Assembly: GCA_021779835.1 (NCBI GenBank) | Contig: JAJXZX010000029.1 | Coordinates: 1 to 41,402 of the forward strand | Direction: 5' to 3' | From: Pseudomonadota bacterium | GTDB lineage: Bacteria; Pseudomonadota; Alphaproteobacteria; Rhodobacterales; Rhodobacteraceae | DNA length: 41,402 nt | Shown: piece after piece, positions 15,944 to 25,343 of the stretch | Layout: each line of letters starts with the position of its first letter | Numbering within the stretch: the first letter of the stretch is position 1 | Made by a program: the position numbers and the translations under genes | Notes under the pieces: model-generated | Databases searched by the model: none | The model's input: only the letters and a program-made list of their open reading frames with translations | Told to the model about the DNA's origin: nothing

Positions 15944-18928
15944 ATGCGCGAGCAGGCGCGGGTCATCGCGGTCCTCGGGCCGACGAACACTGGCAAGACC
16001 CACTATGCCATCGACCGAATGCTGGCGCATCGCACCGGCGTCATCGGCCTGCCGCTGCGCCTTTTGGCGCGCGAGGTCTATGACCGCATCGTCGCCGCGC
16101 GCGGGCCCTCTGTTGTAGCGCTGGTGACCGGCGAGGAGCGTATCGTGCCGGATCGCACCCAGTATTGGGTCTGCACGGTCGAGGCGATGCCCTTGGAAAT
16201 TGGTGCCGATTTCGTTGCGGTGGATGAAATCCAGCTTTGCGCCGACCCCGACCGCGGGCACGTCTTTACCGACCGCCTGCTGCGCGCGCGCGGCCTGCAT
16301 GAGACGTTGTTTCTCGGCTCGGATTCCATGCGCTCCGCCATCGCCGCGATGATCCCCAAGGCGCAATTTCTGCACCGCGAGAGGTTTTCCGAATTAACCT
16401 ACTCAGGTTCGAAAAAGATAAGCCGGATGCCTCCACGCTCGGCAATCGTCGGGTTTTCGGTTGAAAATGTGTATGCGATTGCAGAGCTGATCCGCCGGCA
16501 AAAGGGAGGTTGCGCCGTGGTGATGGGCGCGCTTTCGCCCCGCACCCGCAACGCACAGGTGGAGCTTTATCAGAACGGCGACGTTGACTATCTTGTCGCA
16601 ACTGATGCCATCGGCATGGGCCTCAATCTAGACATCAAGCACGTCGCCTTTTCCGCGCTCGCCAAATTTGACGGCCATCGCATGCGCCATCTTTTCCCGC
16701 AGGAGCTGGCGCAGATCGCCGGGCGGGCAGGGCGCTATCAGCAGCCCGGGACCTTCGGCGTTACCGGCGAGGCGTATGGCTTGGACGACGAGGAAATCGA
16801 CGCCATCGAGAACCACCGCTTTGCCCCGATCAAGAAATTGCACTGGCGCAATGAGGATCTGGAGTTCGGCACCATCCCCCGTCTGATCGCCTCGCTGGAA
16901 CGCCACACCAGCCACGAATGGCTGACCCGTGTGCGCGAATCTGATGACCTCGCCGCGCTGAAATCCCTCGCCGCGATGCCTGAGGTCACCGACAGGGTGC
17001 GCTCTGGCCCTGACGTGCGCCGCCTGTGGGACGTGTGCCGCGTGCCGGATTTCCGCAGCGCGTCAAGCAGCGAGCACGCATCGCTGTTGGCCCGCATCTT
17101 CGACTTTGTGCATGATGGTGGCCGCGTCCCGTCCGACTGGCTTGCCACGGCGATTGCGCGCATCGACCGCACTGATGGCGATATCGACACAATCTCGAAA
17201 AGATTGGCGTATATTCGCACATGGACTTATGTCGCACAGCGTCGCGGCTGGGTAGATGACGAAAGTCATTGGCGCGACGAGACGCGCGCTGTAGAAGACC
17301 GCCTGTCGGATGCGCTGCATGCTTGTCTGACCCAACGATTTGTCGACCGGCGCACATCTGTATTGATGCGCCGTTTGAAGCAGAAGGAGACCCTCGTGGC
17401 CGAGGTGAACGACAAGGGCGAAGTGACGGTAGAGGGCGAATTCATTGGCCGTCTTGAAGGGTTCCGGTTCCGTCAGGACCAAAGTGCATCCCCGGACGAG
17501 GCGCGCACCCTGCGCCAGACCGCCGTGCAGGCGCTGAAACCAGAATTCCATCTGCGGGCGGATCGTTTCTACAACGCGCCGGACACAGAGCTTGATTTCA
17601 CCGAGCAGGGGGGCCTGATGTGGGGCACCACCGCCATCGGCAAGCTGATCCCGGGGGCCGACGCGCTCAAACCTCTTGTCGAGCCCTTCGTGGACGACGA
17701 GGCCGGGCACGACGTGATCGAAAAGGTCCGTCGCCGTCTGCAGCACTTCATCGACCGCAAGGTCGCGGCGCAGTTTGAACCCCTGCTGGCGCTTAGCCGG
17801 GACGAGACCTTGACCGGCATGGCGCGTGGTTTTGCCTTCCGCATGGTCGAGGCGATGGGCGTGCTGCCGCGCGAAGACGTGGCAGAGGATGTCAAAACGC
17901 TGGACCAAGAGTCGCGCGGTGCGCTGCGCAAACACGGCCTGCGCTTTGGTCAGTTCACCATCTTCCTGCCGCTTCTGCTGAAGCCCGCGCCGACCCGTCT
18001 GCGTCTGGTGTTGTGGTCGTTGGCCAATGGCTTGCAGGAATTTCCCGAAAGCCCGCCTCCGGGCCTCGTCACCATCCCGAACATCGCGGACGTTCCGCGC
18101 AACCACTACACGCTGGCGGGTTATCGCCCGGCTGGTGCCCGCGCGATCCGCATTGACATGCTGGAACGCCTGGCCGACCTTTTGCGCGCCAAAGACAGCC
18201 GCGTCGGGTTCGAGGCGACGCCGGATATGCTGTCGATCACCGGCATGACGCTTGACCAGTTCGCCGATCTGATGGGCGGTTTGGGCTACAAGGCGGAAAA
18301 GGCGGAACGGCCGAAGGCCAAGCCGGAAGCCGTCGTGGCGGGCGAAGTGCCCGAGGCGCCTGAAGAAACGCCGGTGGAGTTGCCGGTCGATGTGCCCCCC
18401 GAAGCGCCCGAAACGCCGTCAGAGGCCCCCGCCGAGACCCCGTCCGAGGTTCCAGGCGACATGCCGTCGGAAACGCCGCCCGAGGCGAGTGTCGAGACTG
18501 AAACCTTCTACACCTTCACCTGGGCCCCGCGCCCGCGTGGTGGTCACGCCCATCGCGGCGCCGAGCGCGGCAACAACCGCCCGCGCGGCAATCGCCCGGC
18601 GCAAGCTGCCGTGGCGGTCGAGGGCGAAGCCCCCGCTGCCGCACAGACTGCCGCAGGCGAGCGCCCCGAACGCCAGAACCGCGACCGTCGCAATGGTGGC
18701 GACCGTGGTCAGGACCGCCAGAACGCCAAGCCGAAAGGCGAAGGCTACCAAGGCAAACCCAAGGGCGAGCGCTTTCAGGGCAAACCCGCTGGCGGCAAGC
18801 CGAGCGACCGTGGCCCACGCCGCGACGATACCAAGGCCAAATCCTTCGAGGCCCGCCCGCCGCGCGAGCAAAAGATCGACCCTGACAACCCCTTCGCCGT
18901 GCTTATGGCGTTGAAAGACCGCAAGTAA
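15944..18928 (+). CDS. SUV3-like DEAD/DExH-box RNA helicase with disordered C-terminal tail
   Basis: This 994-residue helicase is related to mitochondrial SUV3 and is expected to unwind RNA. Motif I is GPTNTGKTHYA (12-22), motif II is DEIQ (94-97), motif V is ATDAIGMGLNL (220-230) and motif VI is QIAGRAGR (258-265). A SUV3-type C-terminal helical region follows to about residue 780. The tail (about 780-994) is low complexity. A proline/glutamate/threonine-rich block comes first, then an Arg/Gly/Asn/Gln-rich block suited to RNA binding, and finally DPDNPFAVLMALKDRK. That closing motif recurs at the ends of several alphaproteobacterial proteins. The next gene starts two bases after the stop. 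Some databases label this family a disulphide oxidoreductase, which the sequence does not support. Confidence 0.9.
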   Translation: MREQARVIAVLGPTNTGKTHYAIDRMLAHRTGVIGLPLRLLAREVYDRIVAARGPSVVALVTGEERIVPDRTQYWVCTVEAMPLEIGADFVAVDEIQLCADPDRGHVFTDRLLRARGLHETLFLGSDSMRSAIAAMIPKAQFLHRERFSELTYSGSKKISRMPPRSAIVGFSVENVYAIAELIRRQKGGCAVVMGALSPRTRNAQVELYQNGDVDYLVATDAIGMGLNLDIKHVAFSALAKFDGHRMRHLFPQELAQIAGRAGRYQQPGTFGVTGEAYGLDDEEIDAIENHRFAPIKKLHWRNEDLEFGTIPRLIASLERHTSHEWLTRVRESDDLAALKSLAAMPEVTDRVRSGPDVRRLWDVCRVPDFRSASSSEHASLLARIFDFVHDGGRVPSDWLATAIARIDRTDGDIDTISKRLAYIRTWTYVAQRRGWVDDESHWRDETRAVEDRLSDALHACLTQRFVDRRTSVLMRRLKQKETLVAEVNDKGEVTVEGEFIGRLEGFRFRQDQSASPDEARTLRQTAVQALKPEFHLRADRFYNAPDTELDFTEQGGLMWGTTAIGKLIPGADALKPLVEPFVDDEAGHDVIEKVRRRLQHFIDRKVAAQFEPLLALSRDETLTGMARGFAFRMVEAMGVLPREDVAEDVKTLDQESRGALRKHGLRFGQFTIFLPLLLKPAPTRLRLVLWSLANGLQEFPESPPPGLVTIPNIADVPRNHYTLAGYRPAGARAIRIDMLERLADLLRAKDSRVGFEATPDMLSITGMTLDQFADLMGGLGYKAEKAERPKAKPEAVVAGEVPEAPEETPVELPVDVPPEAPETPSEAPAETPSEVPGDMPSETPPEASVETETFYTFTWAPRPRGGHAHRGAERGNNRPRGNRPAQAAVAVEGEAPAAAQTAAGERPERQNRDRRNGGDRGQDRQNAKPKGEGYQGKPKGERFQGKPAGGKPSDRGPRRDDTKAKSFEARPPREQKIDPDNPFAVLMALKDRK

Positions 18929-18930
18929 TC

Positions 18931-19329
18931 TTGGCTGAGCCGCGCCCGCCCGCCGCCGAAGGGACGATCCGTCTCGACAAATGGCTGTGGCAGGCGCGGT
19001 TCTTCAAGACGCGCACGCTTGCGATCAAAGAGGTTCAGGCGGGCCATATCCGTCTGAACGCTGAGCGGATAACCAAACCCGCACAACCCATCGGCCCCGG
19101 TGATACGCTGACCTTCGCGCAGGGTGACCGCGTCCGCGTCGTGCGGCTGATCGCGATCGGCACCCGCCGTGGCCCCGCGCCCGAGGCGCAGGCGCTCTAT
19201 CAAGACCTTTCGCCCCCTCCGCCCGACAAAACCGCAGCCCCTGCTAATCCTGCCTACGACCTTGGCGGCCGCCCAACCAAGAAACATCGCCGCACCCTCG
19301 ATCTTTCGCGCCGCCCCCCGCTTGATTGA
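18931..19329 (+). CDS. S4-domain RNA-binding protein (Hsp15-like)
   Basis: This 132-residue protein starts with an S4 RNA-binding domain: IRLDKWLWQARFFKTRTLA, then VQAGHIRLN and KPAQPIGPGDTL. It resembles Hsp15 (HslR), which binds stalled 50S subunits carrying nascent chains. The C-terminal tail is proline-rich, then basic (RPTKKHRRTLDLSRR). No ATG or GTG fits; the only early start is a TTG at 18931, two bases after the helicase stop and without a clear ribosome site. Translation is therefore probably coupled to that of the helicase. The order helicase, S4 protein, ferredoxin, CarD is typical of Rhodobacterales. Confidence 0.85.
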   Translation: MAEPRPPAAEGTIRLDKWLWQARFFKTRTLAIKEVQAGHIRLNAERITKPAQPIGPGDTLTFAQGDRVRVVRLIAIGTRRGPAPEAQALYQDLSPPPPDKTAAPANPAYDLGGRPTKKHRRTLDLSRRPPLD

Positions 19330-19380
19330 TGCACGCGGCTGGTCTAGCTAGTCGGCGTCGCTATCGGAAAGAGATCTGCC

Positions 19381-19719
19381 ATGACCTACGTCGTCATCGA
19401 TAATTGCATCGCCTGCAAATACACCGACTGCGTCGAGGTTTGCCCCGTCGATTGCTTCTATGAGGGTATCAACGCGCTGGTCATCCACCCGGATGAATGT
19501 ATCGACTGCGGTGTCTGCGAACCCGAATGCCCCGCCGACGCAATCCGCCCGGACACCGAGCCGGACATGGAAAAGTGGGTGGAATTCAACCGCAAATATG
19601 CGGAACTGTGGCCGGTGATCGTCACCAAGAAAGATCCGCTTCCCGAAGCCACCGAACGCGACGGCGAGACTGACAAGCTCAAGAAATACTTCTCCGAAGA
19701 ACCGGGGCAGGGCGGCTGA
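19381..19719 (+). CDS. fdxA: Seven-iron ferredoxin FdxA
   Basis: This small electron carrier of 112 residues has two iron-sulphur sites. The first cluster motif, [17 protein letters not shown], has the spacing of a 3Fe-4S / 4Fe-4S ferredoxin. The second, [16 protein letters not shown], is a standard 4Fe-4S motif. The chain after residue 60 ([15 protein letters not shown]) is the usual extension of the Azotobacter-type FdxA family. The start ATG at 19381 has GGAAAGAG at a good distance. It probably follows the S4 gene in the same transcript, with a gap of about 50 bp. The redox partner is not known from context. Confidence 0.95.
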   Translation: MTYVVIDNCIACKYTDCVEVCPVDCFYEGINALVIHPDECIDCGVCEPECPADAIRPDTEPDMEKWVEFNRKYAELWPVIVTKKDPLPEATERDGETDKLKKYFSEEPGQGG

Positions 19720-19817
19720 CGCGGCCTCGCGATTCGTTCACGACGGCGTGAGATAGGCCCCGCAGGCGGTCACAAGCCCATGAAATGCAGGGCTTCCGGC
19801 GGAAATGCGGCGACGCT

Positions 19818-19845
19818 TTGATTCGCGCGCATTTTGTGCTATACA
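19818..19845 (+). promoter_or_regulatory. Candidate sigma-70 promoter upstream of carD
   Basis: TTGATT (19818-19823) and TATACA (19840-19845) are separated by 16 bp. This is a good match for a housekeeping promoter in this genome. Transcription would start near 19852, giving carD a leader of about 150 nt. Confidence 0.5.
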
Positions 19846-19930
19846 ACTGTTACAAATGAACGTGGAAGCCTGTCATCTGCCTGCAAGGCTGCTCGCTTGC
19901 GGTGCGGTTAATCCAGCGATGTTTATATTG

Positions 19931-19964
19931 ACCCTTGGGATCGTGCATCCCGAGTGGTCTTTTT
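19931..19964 (+). terminator. Terminator-like hairpin inside the carD leader
   Basis: CTTGGGAT pairs with ATCCCGAG (one G-U pair) around the loop CGTGC, and outer ACC/GGT can extend the stem with one bulge. CTTTTT follows directly. The hairpin lies between the candidate promoter and the carD start codon, about 40 bases before the ATG. It could act as an attenuator, or end a small RNA of about 110 nt that starts near 19852. Confidence 0.5.
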
Positions 19965-20001
19965 GTCGCCGGAGTCGGGACCCTTACGAGGATACGACTG
20001 A

Positions 20002-20511
20002 ATGACCAAAACCAAAAAGAACGAATTCCGCCCCAATGATTTCGTGGTTTATCCGGCACATGGCGTCGGCAAAATCATGTCGATCGAAGAGCAGGAAATC
20101 GCCGGACTGCGCCTGGAACTCTTCGTTATCTCCTTCGAAAAAGACAAAATGACCCTGCGGGTGCCGACCAACAAGGCGACCGAGATCGGGATGCGTTCGC
20201 TGTCGTCGCCCGATATCGTCACCAAGGCGCTGGATACCCTTCGCGGCAAGGCCCGCGTGAAGCGCGCCATGTGGTCGCGCCGTGCGCAGGAATATGAGCA
20301 AAAGATCAACTCGGGCGACCTCTTGTCGATCGCCGAAGTCGTGCGCGACCTCTACCGCACCGACGACCAGCGCGAGCAGTCCTACTCCGAGCGTCAGCTT
20401 TATGAAGCGGCGCTGGAACGGTTGACCCGCGAAGTGGCGGCGGTTAGCGGTGTGGATGAGATGAACGCGCAAAAGACCGTGGACTCGGCGCTTCTGTCGC
20501 GCGCCGCCTGA
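20002..20511 (+). CDS. carD: CarD-family transcription regulator
   Basis: This 169-residue RNA-polymerase-binding protein of the CarD/CdnL family stabilises open promoter complexes. The N-terminal Tudor-like domain is plain: FRPNDFVVYPAHGVGKIMSIEEQEI, with FVVYPAHGVG as the hallmark. The rest is the helical DNA-contacting domain (AQEYEQKINSGDLLSIAEVVRDLYR, SERQLYEAALERLTREVAAV, in parts). The start ATG at 20002 has GAGGA about nine bases upstream. A possible promoter and a terminator-like hairpin precede it, and a clear terminator follows. In Rhodobacter-type bacteria CarD activates many promoters that lack a T at position -7. Confidence 0.94.
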   Translation: MTKTKKNEFRPNDFVVYPAHGVGKIMSIEEQEIAGLRLELFVISFEKDKMTLRVPTNKATEIGMRSLSSPDIVTKALDTLRGKARVKRAMWSRRAQEYEQKINSGDLLSIAEVVRDLYRTDDQREQSYSERQLYEAALERLTREVAAVSGVDEMNAQKTVDSALLSRAA

Positions 20512-20533
20512 TCTGGACGCTTTGAAGCCAATA

Positions 20534-20562
20534 AACCGCGGCCTTCGGGTCGCGGTTTTTTC
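20534..20562 (+). terminator. Rho-independent terminator after carD
   Basis: AACCGCG and CGCGGTT form the stem around GCCTTCGGGT, which can fold further, followed by TTTTTC. It lies just over 20 bp after the carD stop and before aroA. Confidence 0.88.
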
Positions 20563-20636
20563 TTGCGCGCTGCCGCCAATGGACGCCTGCCGCCGATTGC
20601 GCTATCAGGCAGCGCGATCACGCGAAGGAGCGCCAG

Positions 20637-21986
20637 ATGTCCGGCCACGATACCCCGATCCCGATGACCGCCCGCAAATCCGGGCCCCTGCGCGGCACGG
20701 CGGAAGTGCCGGGCGACAAGTCGATCAGCCATCGCTCGCTGATCTTTGGCGCGATGGCGGTGGGGGAAACCAGGGTAACCGGGCTTCTGGAAGGGCAGGA
20801 CGTGCTGGACACCGCCAAGGCGATGCGCGCGTTTGGGGCTGAGGTCACGCGCCACGCGCCCGGCGAGTGGTCGGTTCACGGCGTCGGCGTCGGCGGCTTT
20901 TCCGAACCTGCGGATGTAATCGACTGCGGCAACTCCGGCACCGGCGTCCGCCTTATCATGGGCGCGATGGCCACTACCGCGATGAGTGCGACCTTTACCG
21001 GCGACGCGAGTTTGCGCAAACGTCCGATGGGCCGCGTCACCGATCCGCTTTCGCTGTTCGGCACCCAGGCTTACGGGCGCAAAGGCGGGCGCTTGCCTAT
21101 GACCGTGGTTGGCGCGGCAAACCCGGTTCCGGTGCGCTACACCACGCCGGTTCCGTCGGCGCAGGTGAAGTCGGCGATCTTGCTCGCCGGTCTTAACGCC
21201 CCCGGCCAAACCGTTGTTATTGAACGCGAACCGACGCGCGACCATTCCGAGCGGATGCTCGTGGGCTTTGGCGCGGAACTGACGGTCGAGGACGCGAAAG
21301 AGGGCCGCATCATCACCCTCACCGGCCGCCCGGAATTGCGCCCGCAAACCGTCGCCGTGCCGCGTGACCCGTCCTCTGCCGCGTTCCCGGTCTGCGCCGC
21401 GCTCATCACCGAAGGCTCTGACATCTTCGTGCCCGGTGTCAGCCAGAACCTGACCCGCAACGGGCTTTATCCGACCCTTGTTGAGATGGGCGCCGACATC
21501 ACGTTTGAGAACCCACGCGAGGAGGGGGGCGAGCCGGTCGCCGACCTGCGCGTCAAATTCTCTGCGCTGAAGGGCATCGAGGTTCCGCCCTCGCGCGCCG
21601 CCTCGATGATCGACGAATTCCCGGTGCTGTCCGTCGTTGCCGCTTGCGCCGAAGGCATCACCATCATGCGCGGCGTCAAAGAACTGCGCGTCAAGGAAAG
21701 CGACCGCATCGACGCCATGGCGCGGGGCCTGGAGGCGTGCGGCGTCCGCGTTGAGGAAGACGAGGATACCCTGATCGTGCACGGTATGGGCGCGGGCAAT
21801 GTCCCCGGTGGGGCTACTTGCGCGGTGCATCTGGATCACCGCATCGCGATGTCCTTCCTCGTGCTCGGCCTCGCCACGAAAAAGCCGGTGACAGTCGATG
21901 ACGGCTCGCCTATCGCCACCTCTTTCCCAGTGTTTGAAACCCTTATGGCGGGCCTTGGTGCCGCGCTGGAACGGACCCCCGCATGA
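20637..21986 (+). CDS. aroA: 3-phosphoshikimate 1-carboxyvinyltransferase (EPSP synthase)
   Basis: This enzyme joins phosphoenolpyruvate to shikimate-3-phosphate in aromatic amino acid synthesis. The 449 residues carry [16 protein letters not shown] (Lys28 binds both substrates), [50 protein letters not shown] and [16 protein letters not shown]. The overall pattern ([23 protein letters not shown]) is that of the class II enzymes of alphaproteobacteria and Agrobacterium. The loop read as GNAAT in the glyphosate-tolerant CP4 enzyme is GNSGT here (98-102), with glycine at the key site. A GAAGGAG ribosome site fits the ATG at 20637. The stop overlaps the cmk start (ATGA). The aroA-cmk-rpsA order is common in alphaproteobacteria. 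Confidence 0.96.
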   Translation: MSGHDTPIPMTARKSGPLRGTAEVPGDKSISHRSLIFGAMAVGETRVTGLLEGQDVLDTAKAMRAFGAEVTRHAPGEWSVHGVGVGGFSEPADVIDCGNSGTGVRLIMGAMATTAMSATFTGDASLRKRPMGRVTDPLSLFGTQAYGRKGGRLPMTVVGAANPVPVRYTTPVPSAQVKSAILLAGLNAPGQTVVIEREPTRDHSERMLVGFGAELTVEDAKEGRIITLTGRPELRPQTVAVPRDPSSAAFPVCAALITEGSDIFVPGVSQNLTRNGLYPTLVEMGADITFENPREEGGEPVADLRVKFSALKGIEVPPSRAASMIDEFPVLSVVAACAEGITIMRGVKELRVKESDRIDAMARGLEACGVRVEEDEDTLIVHGMGAGNVPGGATCAVHLDHRIAMSFLVLGLATKKPVTVDDGSPIATSFPVFETLMAGLGAALERTPA

Positions 21987-22603
21987 TTTTCACCGTCGCA
22001 ATCGACGGCCCCGCCGCGGCGGGCAAAGGCACTATCGCCAAGGCTGTCGCCGACCATTTCGGCTTTGCCTACCTTGACACCGGCCTGCTTTACCGCGGCG
22101 TCGCAAAAAAGGTGCTGGACGGCATGGAGCCGATCGACGCCGCCCGCGCCTTGATCCCGCAGGATATGGAGCGTCAGGGCCTGCGCACTGCCAAGGTGGG
22201 GCAGCTTGCCTCCAAGGTCGCGGCGATGCCGCCGGTGCGCGCCGCCCTCATCAAGTTTCAGCAAGACTTTGCCCGCCGCGAGGGCGGCACCGTGCTGGAT
22301 GGCCGCGACATCGGCACGGTCATCTGCCCGGATGCCGAGATCAAGCTATATGTGGTCGCCTCGGACGAGGTGCGCGCGCACCGCCGCTGGCTGGAACTGT
22401 CAGAGCGCAACCCCGACCTGACCGAGGCCGAGGTGCTGCAGGAATTGCGCGCCCGCGACGCCCGCGACACAGAGCGCGCCACCGCGCCAATGAAACCTGC
22501 GGCGGATGCGCTCTTGCTTGATACCTCTGATTTGACTATAGAAGCCGCAGTCAAGACGGCGGTGGAAGCCATCGAAAATCGGATCGGGCAGGGTCGGGCG
22601 TAA
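21983..22603 (+). CDS. cmk: Cytidylate kinase
   Basis: This 206-residue enzyme phosphorylates CMP and dCMP with ATP. The P-loop is [15 protein letters not shown] (about 7-21), followed by [18 protein letters not shown], the CMP-binding [22 protein letters not shown], and [19 protein letters not shown] in the lid. The start ATG overlaps the aroA stop by four bases, so the two are translationally coupled. It lies about 110 bp upstream of rpsA, a pairing conserved across many bacteria. The insert between the GLLYRG and GRDIGT motifs is shorter than in the E. coli enzyme, as is usual in alphaproteobacteria. Confidence 0.95.
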   Translation: MIFTVAIDGPAAAGKGTIAKAVADHFGFAYLDTGLLYRGVAKKVLDGMEPIDAARALIPQDMERQGLRTAKVGQLASKVAAMPPVRAALIKFQQDFARREGGTVLDGRDIGTVICPDAEIKLYVVASDEVRAHRRWLELSERNPDLTEAEVLQELRARDARDTERATAPMKPAADALLLDTSDLTIEAAVKTAVEAIENRIGQGRA

Positions 22604-22711
22604 GCCTCGGCCCTTGTTGCTTTCCGAAGCCCCGCGCCTTCAGGACCGAAACCAAAGACCGGCGGAGCCAACCGCAAGGCCAGAAAACCATGAAAAAGGA
22701 AACTGTTACGC

Positions 22712-24394
22712 ATGTGCGCTAAAGCTACTATGGAAGAATTCGAAGCCCTTCTTAACGAAAGCTTCGAAATTGACACGCCCGAAGAGGGCTCGGTTGTCAA
22801 AGGCAAGGTCATCGCGATCGAAGCGGGCCAAGCCATCATCGACGTCGGCTACAAAATGGAAGGCCGCGTTGATCTGAAAGAATTCGCCAATCCGGGCGAA
22901 GCTCCCAACATCAAGGTCGGCGACGAAGTCGAGGTTTATCTTGACCGTGTCGAAAACGCCCGTGGCGAGGCTGTCATCAGCCGCGACAAGGCCCGCCGCG
23001 AAGAAGCATGGGACCGTCTGGAAAAAGCATATGCCGACGAGACCCGCGTCGAAGGCGCGATCTTCGGTCGCGTCAAGGGTGGCTTCACGGTCGATCTCGG
23101 CGGCGCCGTTGCGTTCCTGCCGGGCTCACAAGTTGACGTCCGTCCGGTGCGCGATGCCGGCCCGCTCATGGGTCTCAAGCAGCCATTCCAGATCCTCAAG
23201 ATGGACCGTCGTCGTGGCAACATCGTTGTCTCGCGTCGCGCGATCCTCGAAGAATCCCGCGCCGAACAGCGCGCCGAAGTCATTGGCAACCTGACCGAAG
23301 GTCAGACCGTCGATGGTATCGTCAAGAACATCACCGAATACGGTGCGTTCGTTGACCTCGGCGGCGTCGATGGCCTGCTGCACGTCACCGACATGGCTTG
23401 GCGTCGCGTGAACCACCCGTCGGAAATCCTTGCCATCGGCGAGACCGTCAAGGTTCAGGTCATCAAGATCAACAAGGACACCCACCGTATCAGCCTCGGC
23501 ATGAAGCAACTGCTTCAGGACCCGTGGGATGCGGTCGAGAAATCCTACCCGTTGGGTTCGGTCCACAAGGGCCGCGTCACCAACATCACCGATTACGGCG
23601 CCTTCGTGGAGCTGGAAGCCGGTGTCGAGGGTCTGGTGCACGTCTCGGAAATGTCCTGGACCAAAAAGAACGTCCACCCCGGCAAGATCGTTTCGACCTC
23701 TCAGGAAGTCGACGTCATGGTGCTGGAAATCGACAGCGCCAAGCGCCGTGTTTCGCTTGGTCTCAAGCAAACCCAGCGTAACCCGTGGGAAGTGTTTGCC
23801 GAAACCCATCCGATCGGCAGCGAGATCGAAGGCGAAGTCAAGAACATCACCGAATTCGGTCTGTTCGTTGGCCTCGACAACGACATCGACGGCATGGTTC
23901 ACCTCTCGGATCTCTCGTGGGATCAGCGCGGCGAAGATGCCATCCAGAACTACCGCAAGGGCGACATGGTGAAAGCCGCTGTCACCGAAGTGGACGTCGA
24001 GAAAGAGCGTATCTCGCTCTCGGTCAAGGCGATGGGCGAAGACACCTTCTCCGACGCCGTCGATGGCGTGAAGCGTGGCTCTGTGATCACCGTGACCGTG
24101 ACCGCGATCGAAGAAGGTGGGATCGAAGTGGATTACAACGGCATGAAGTCGTTCATCCGCCGCTCGGACCTGTCGCGTGACCGTGCCGAACAGCGCCCCG
24201 AGCGCTTCCAGGTTGGCGATCACGTCGATGCGCGCATCACCAACGTCGACAGCAAAACCCGCCGTCTGGGCCTCTCGATCAAGGCGCGTGAAATCGCCGA
24301 AGAGAAAGAAGCCGTGGAACAGTATGGTTCGTCCGACTCGGGCGCCTCGCTGGGCGATATCCTCGGTGCAGCCCTAAAGGGCGACCGCAACTGA
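22712..24394 (+). CDS. rpsA: 30S ribosomal protein S1
   Basis: S1 unfolds mRNA and helps the 30S subunit load it. The 560 residues contain six S1 (OB-fold) domains, typical of proteobacterial S1. Clear repeats are [55 protein letters not shown] and [28 protein letters not shown], each quoted here only by its core ([30 protein letters not shown]). The N-terminal [15 protein letters not shown] is the conserved anchor to the ribosome. The ATG at 22712 has AAGGAA ten bases upstream. A ten-codon ORF (22690-22722, [10 protein letters not shown]) overlaps the start in another frame and may be chance. A strong terminator follows. Confidence 0.96.
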   Translation: MCAKATMEEFEALLNESFEIDTPEEGSVVKGKVIAIEAGQAIIDVGYKMEGRVDLKEFANPGEAPNIKVGDEVEVYLDRVENARGEAVISRDKARREEAWDRLEKAYADETRVEGAIFGRVKGGFTVDLGGAVAFLPGSQVDVRPVRDAGPLMGLKQPFQILKMDRRRGNIVVSRRAILEESRAEQRAEVIGNLTEGQTVDGIVKNITEYGAFVDLGGVDGLLHVTDMAWRRVNHPSEILAIGETVKVQVIKINKDTHRISLGMKQLLQDPWDAVEKSYPLGSVHKGRVTNITDYGAFVELEAGVEGLVHVSEMSWTKKNVHPGKIVSTSQEVDVMVLEIDSAKRRVSLGLKQTQRNPWEVFAETHPIGSEIEGEVKNITEFGLFVGLDNDIDGMVHLSDLSWDQRGEDAIQNYRKGDMVKAAVTEVDVEKERISLSVKAMGEDTFSDAVDGVKRGSVITVTVTAIEEGGIEVDYNGMKSFIRRSDLSRDRAEQRPERFQVGDHVDARITNVDSKTRRLGLSIKAREIAEEKEAVEQYGSSDSGASLGDILGAALKGDRN

Positions 24395-24418
24395 TCTTGC
24401 GGCACTGTTGAACGACTG

Positions 24419-24453
24419 GAAACGGCCCCCCTGCGGGGCCGTTTCGCATTTTC
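24419..24453 (+). terminator. Rho-independent terminator after rpsA
   Basis: GAAACGGCCCC pairs with GGGGCCGTTTC in an eleven-base perfect stem with a five-base loop; a T-rich tail (GCATTTTC) follows after the stem. It lies about 25 bp past the rpsA stop. Confidence 0.9.
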
Positions 24454-24583
24454 CCGAATCACACCAGCCACGGCCCCCGATACCGGGCACCTTTGGGGCG
24501 CTGCCAGCCGCGATGGCCGCGCATTGCGCCGCCAAAATCCACCGAAGCCCCGAAATTTGGTGCCATTCCAATGGCTTTCCTGT

Positions 24584-24611
24584 TTGTGCGCCGCGAAATT
24601 GGCCCTATAGT
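24584..24611 (+). promoter_or_regulatory. Candidate promoter of ihfB
   Basis: TTGTGC, 16 bp, then TATAGT (24606-24611) resembles a housekeeping promoter. It lies about 55 bp upstream of the ihfB start, after the rpsA terminator. Confidence 0.45.
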
Positions 24612-24665
24612 CTTGGGATAACAAAGGGGCGGCGCCTGCCCGTCGTCCACAGGGGGATAGTCCGC

Positions 24666-24947
24666 ATGATCCGTTCTGAACTCATCGAGAAGATTTCGAC
24701 CGATAACCCGCATCTCTATCAGCGAGACGTGGAGCGGATCGTGAACACGATCTTCGAAGAGATCATCGAGGCATTGGCCAAGGGTGATCGGGTGGAATTG
24801 CGCGGCTTCGGCGCGTTTTCCGTCAAAAAGCGCGACGCGCGCACCGGGCGCAATCCGCGCACCGGCGAGTCGGTTGAGGTTGACGAAAAAGCGGTGCCGT
24901 TCTTCAAGACTGGCAAGCTTTTGCGAGACCGCCTCAACGGCAAGTGA
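24666..24947 (+). CDS. ihfB: Integration host factor subunit beta
   Basis: This DNA-bending nucleoid protein of 93 residues pairs with IhfA to form IHF. It begins [17 protein letters not shown], has the dimer helices [36 protein letters not shown], and the DNA-gripping arm [14 protein letters not shown] with the intercalating proline. These are given in part. The open frame extends back to 24408, but the family start is the ATG at 24666, about nine bases after AGGGGG. A likely promoter precedes it. The LapA-like gene starts 12 bases after the stop and is probably co-transcribed. Confidence 0.95.
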   Translation: MIRSELIEKISTDNPHLYQRDVERIVNTIFEEIIEALAKGDRVELRGFGAFSVKKRDARTGRNPRTGESVEVDEKAVPFFKTGKLLRDRLNGK

Positions 24948-24959
24948 AACGAGGTCGGA

Positions 24960-25325
24960 ATGCGACTTCTGCGCTATCTGCTTCTGGCCGTTCTCGGCCT
25001 GTTTCTGGTTTTGGTCTCAATGGCCAATCAAACCCCGGTCAGGGTCAACCTTTTGCCATCCGACATCGGTGATTTCGTTGGCCTAGGCGGCGCGATCCAG
25101 GTGCCCCTGTTCCTTCTGCTGCTGGGCGCGCTCGCCTGTGGTTTGGTGTTTGGCTTTGTCTGGGAATGGCTGCGCGAACATAAACACCGCGCCACCGCCC
25201 GCGCCGGGGCCAAGCAAGTGTCCGCCCTGTCGCGCGAAGTGACCCAATTGCGCGACGCGCAATCCGGGCCGAAGGATGAGGTGCTGGCCCTGCTCGAATC
25301 GGCCAGTGTCGCGGGAAAACGCTGA
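24960..25325 (+). CDS. LapA-family membrane protein (DUF1049)
   Basis: This 121-residue inner-membrane protein has two membrane helices (about 3-20, LLRYLLLAVLGLFLVLVS, and about 43-66, VPLFLLLLGALACGLVFGFVW) joined by a short periplasmic loop containing NQTPVRVNLLP. A cytoplasmic coiled-coil tail follows. That layout is the DUF1049 / LapA family, whose E. coli member works with LapB in control of lipopolysaccharide synthesis. Here it lies after ihfB, as in many proteobacteria, with a GAGG ribosome site overlapping the gap. No lapB-like gene is adjacent. The exact role is inferred from the family. Confidence 0.88.
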   Translation: MRLLRYLLLAVLGLFLVLVSMANQTPVRVNLLPSDIGDFVGLGGAIQVPLFLLLLGALACGLVFGFVWEWLREHKHRATARAGAKQVSALSREVTQLRDAQSGPKDEVLALLESASVAGKR

Positions 25326-25343
25326 GGGCGAAGCCTCCGGCGG

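Noticed and set aside
20400..21839. 479-codon open frame on the minus strand opposite carD and aroA
   Set aside because: The translation is rich in His, Arg and Gly without protein character, and it lies over two certain genes.
22690..22722. Ten-codon frame ([10 protein letters not shown]) overlapping the rpsA start
   Set aside because: It lacks its own ribosome site and probably arises by chance from the rpsA ribosome-binding region.
23126..24223. 365-codon frame on the minus strand opposite rpsA
   Set aside because: It is a shadow of the repeated S1 domains and shows no family motif.
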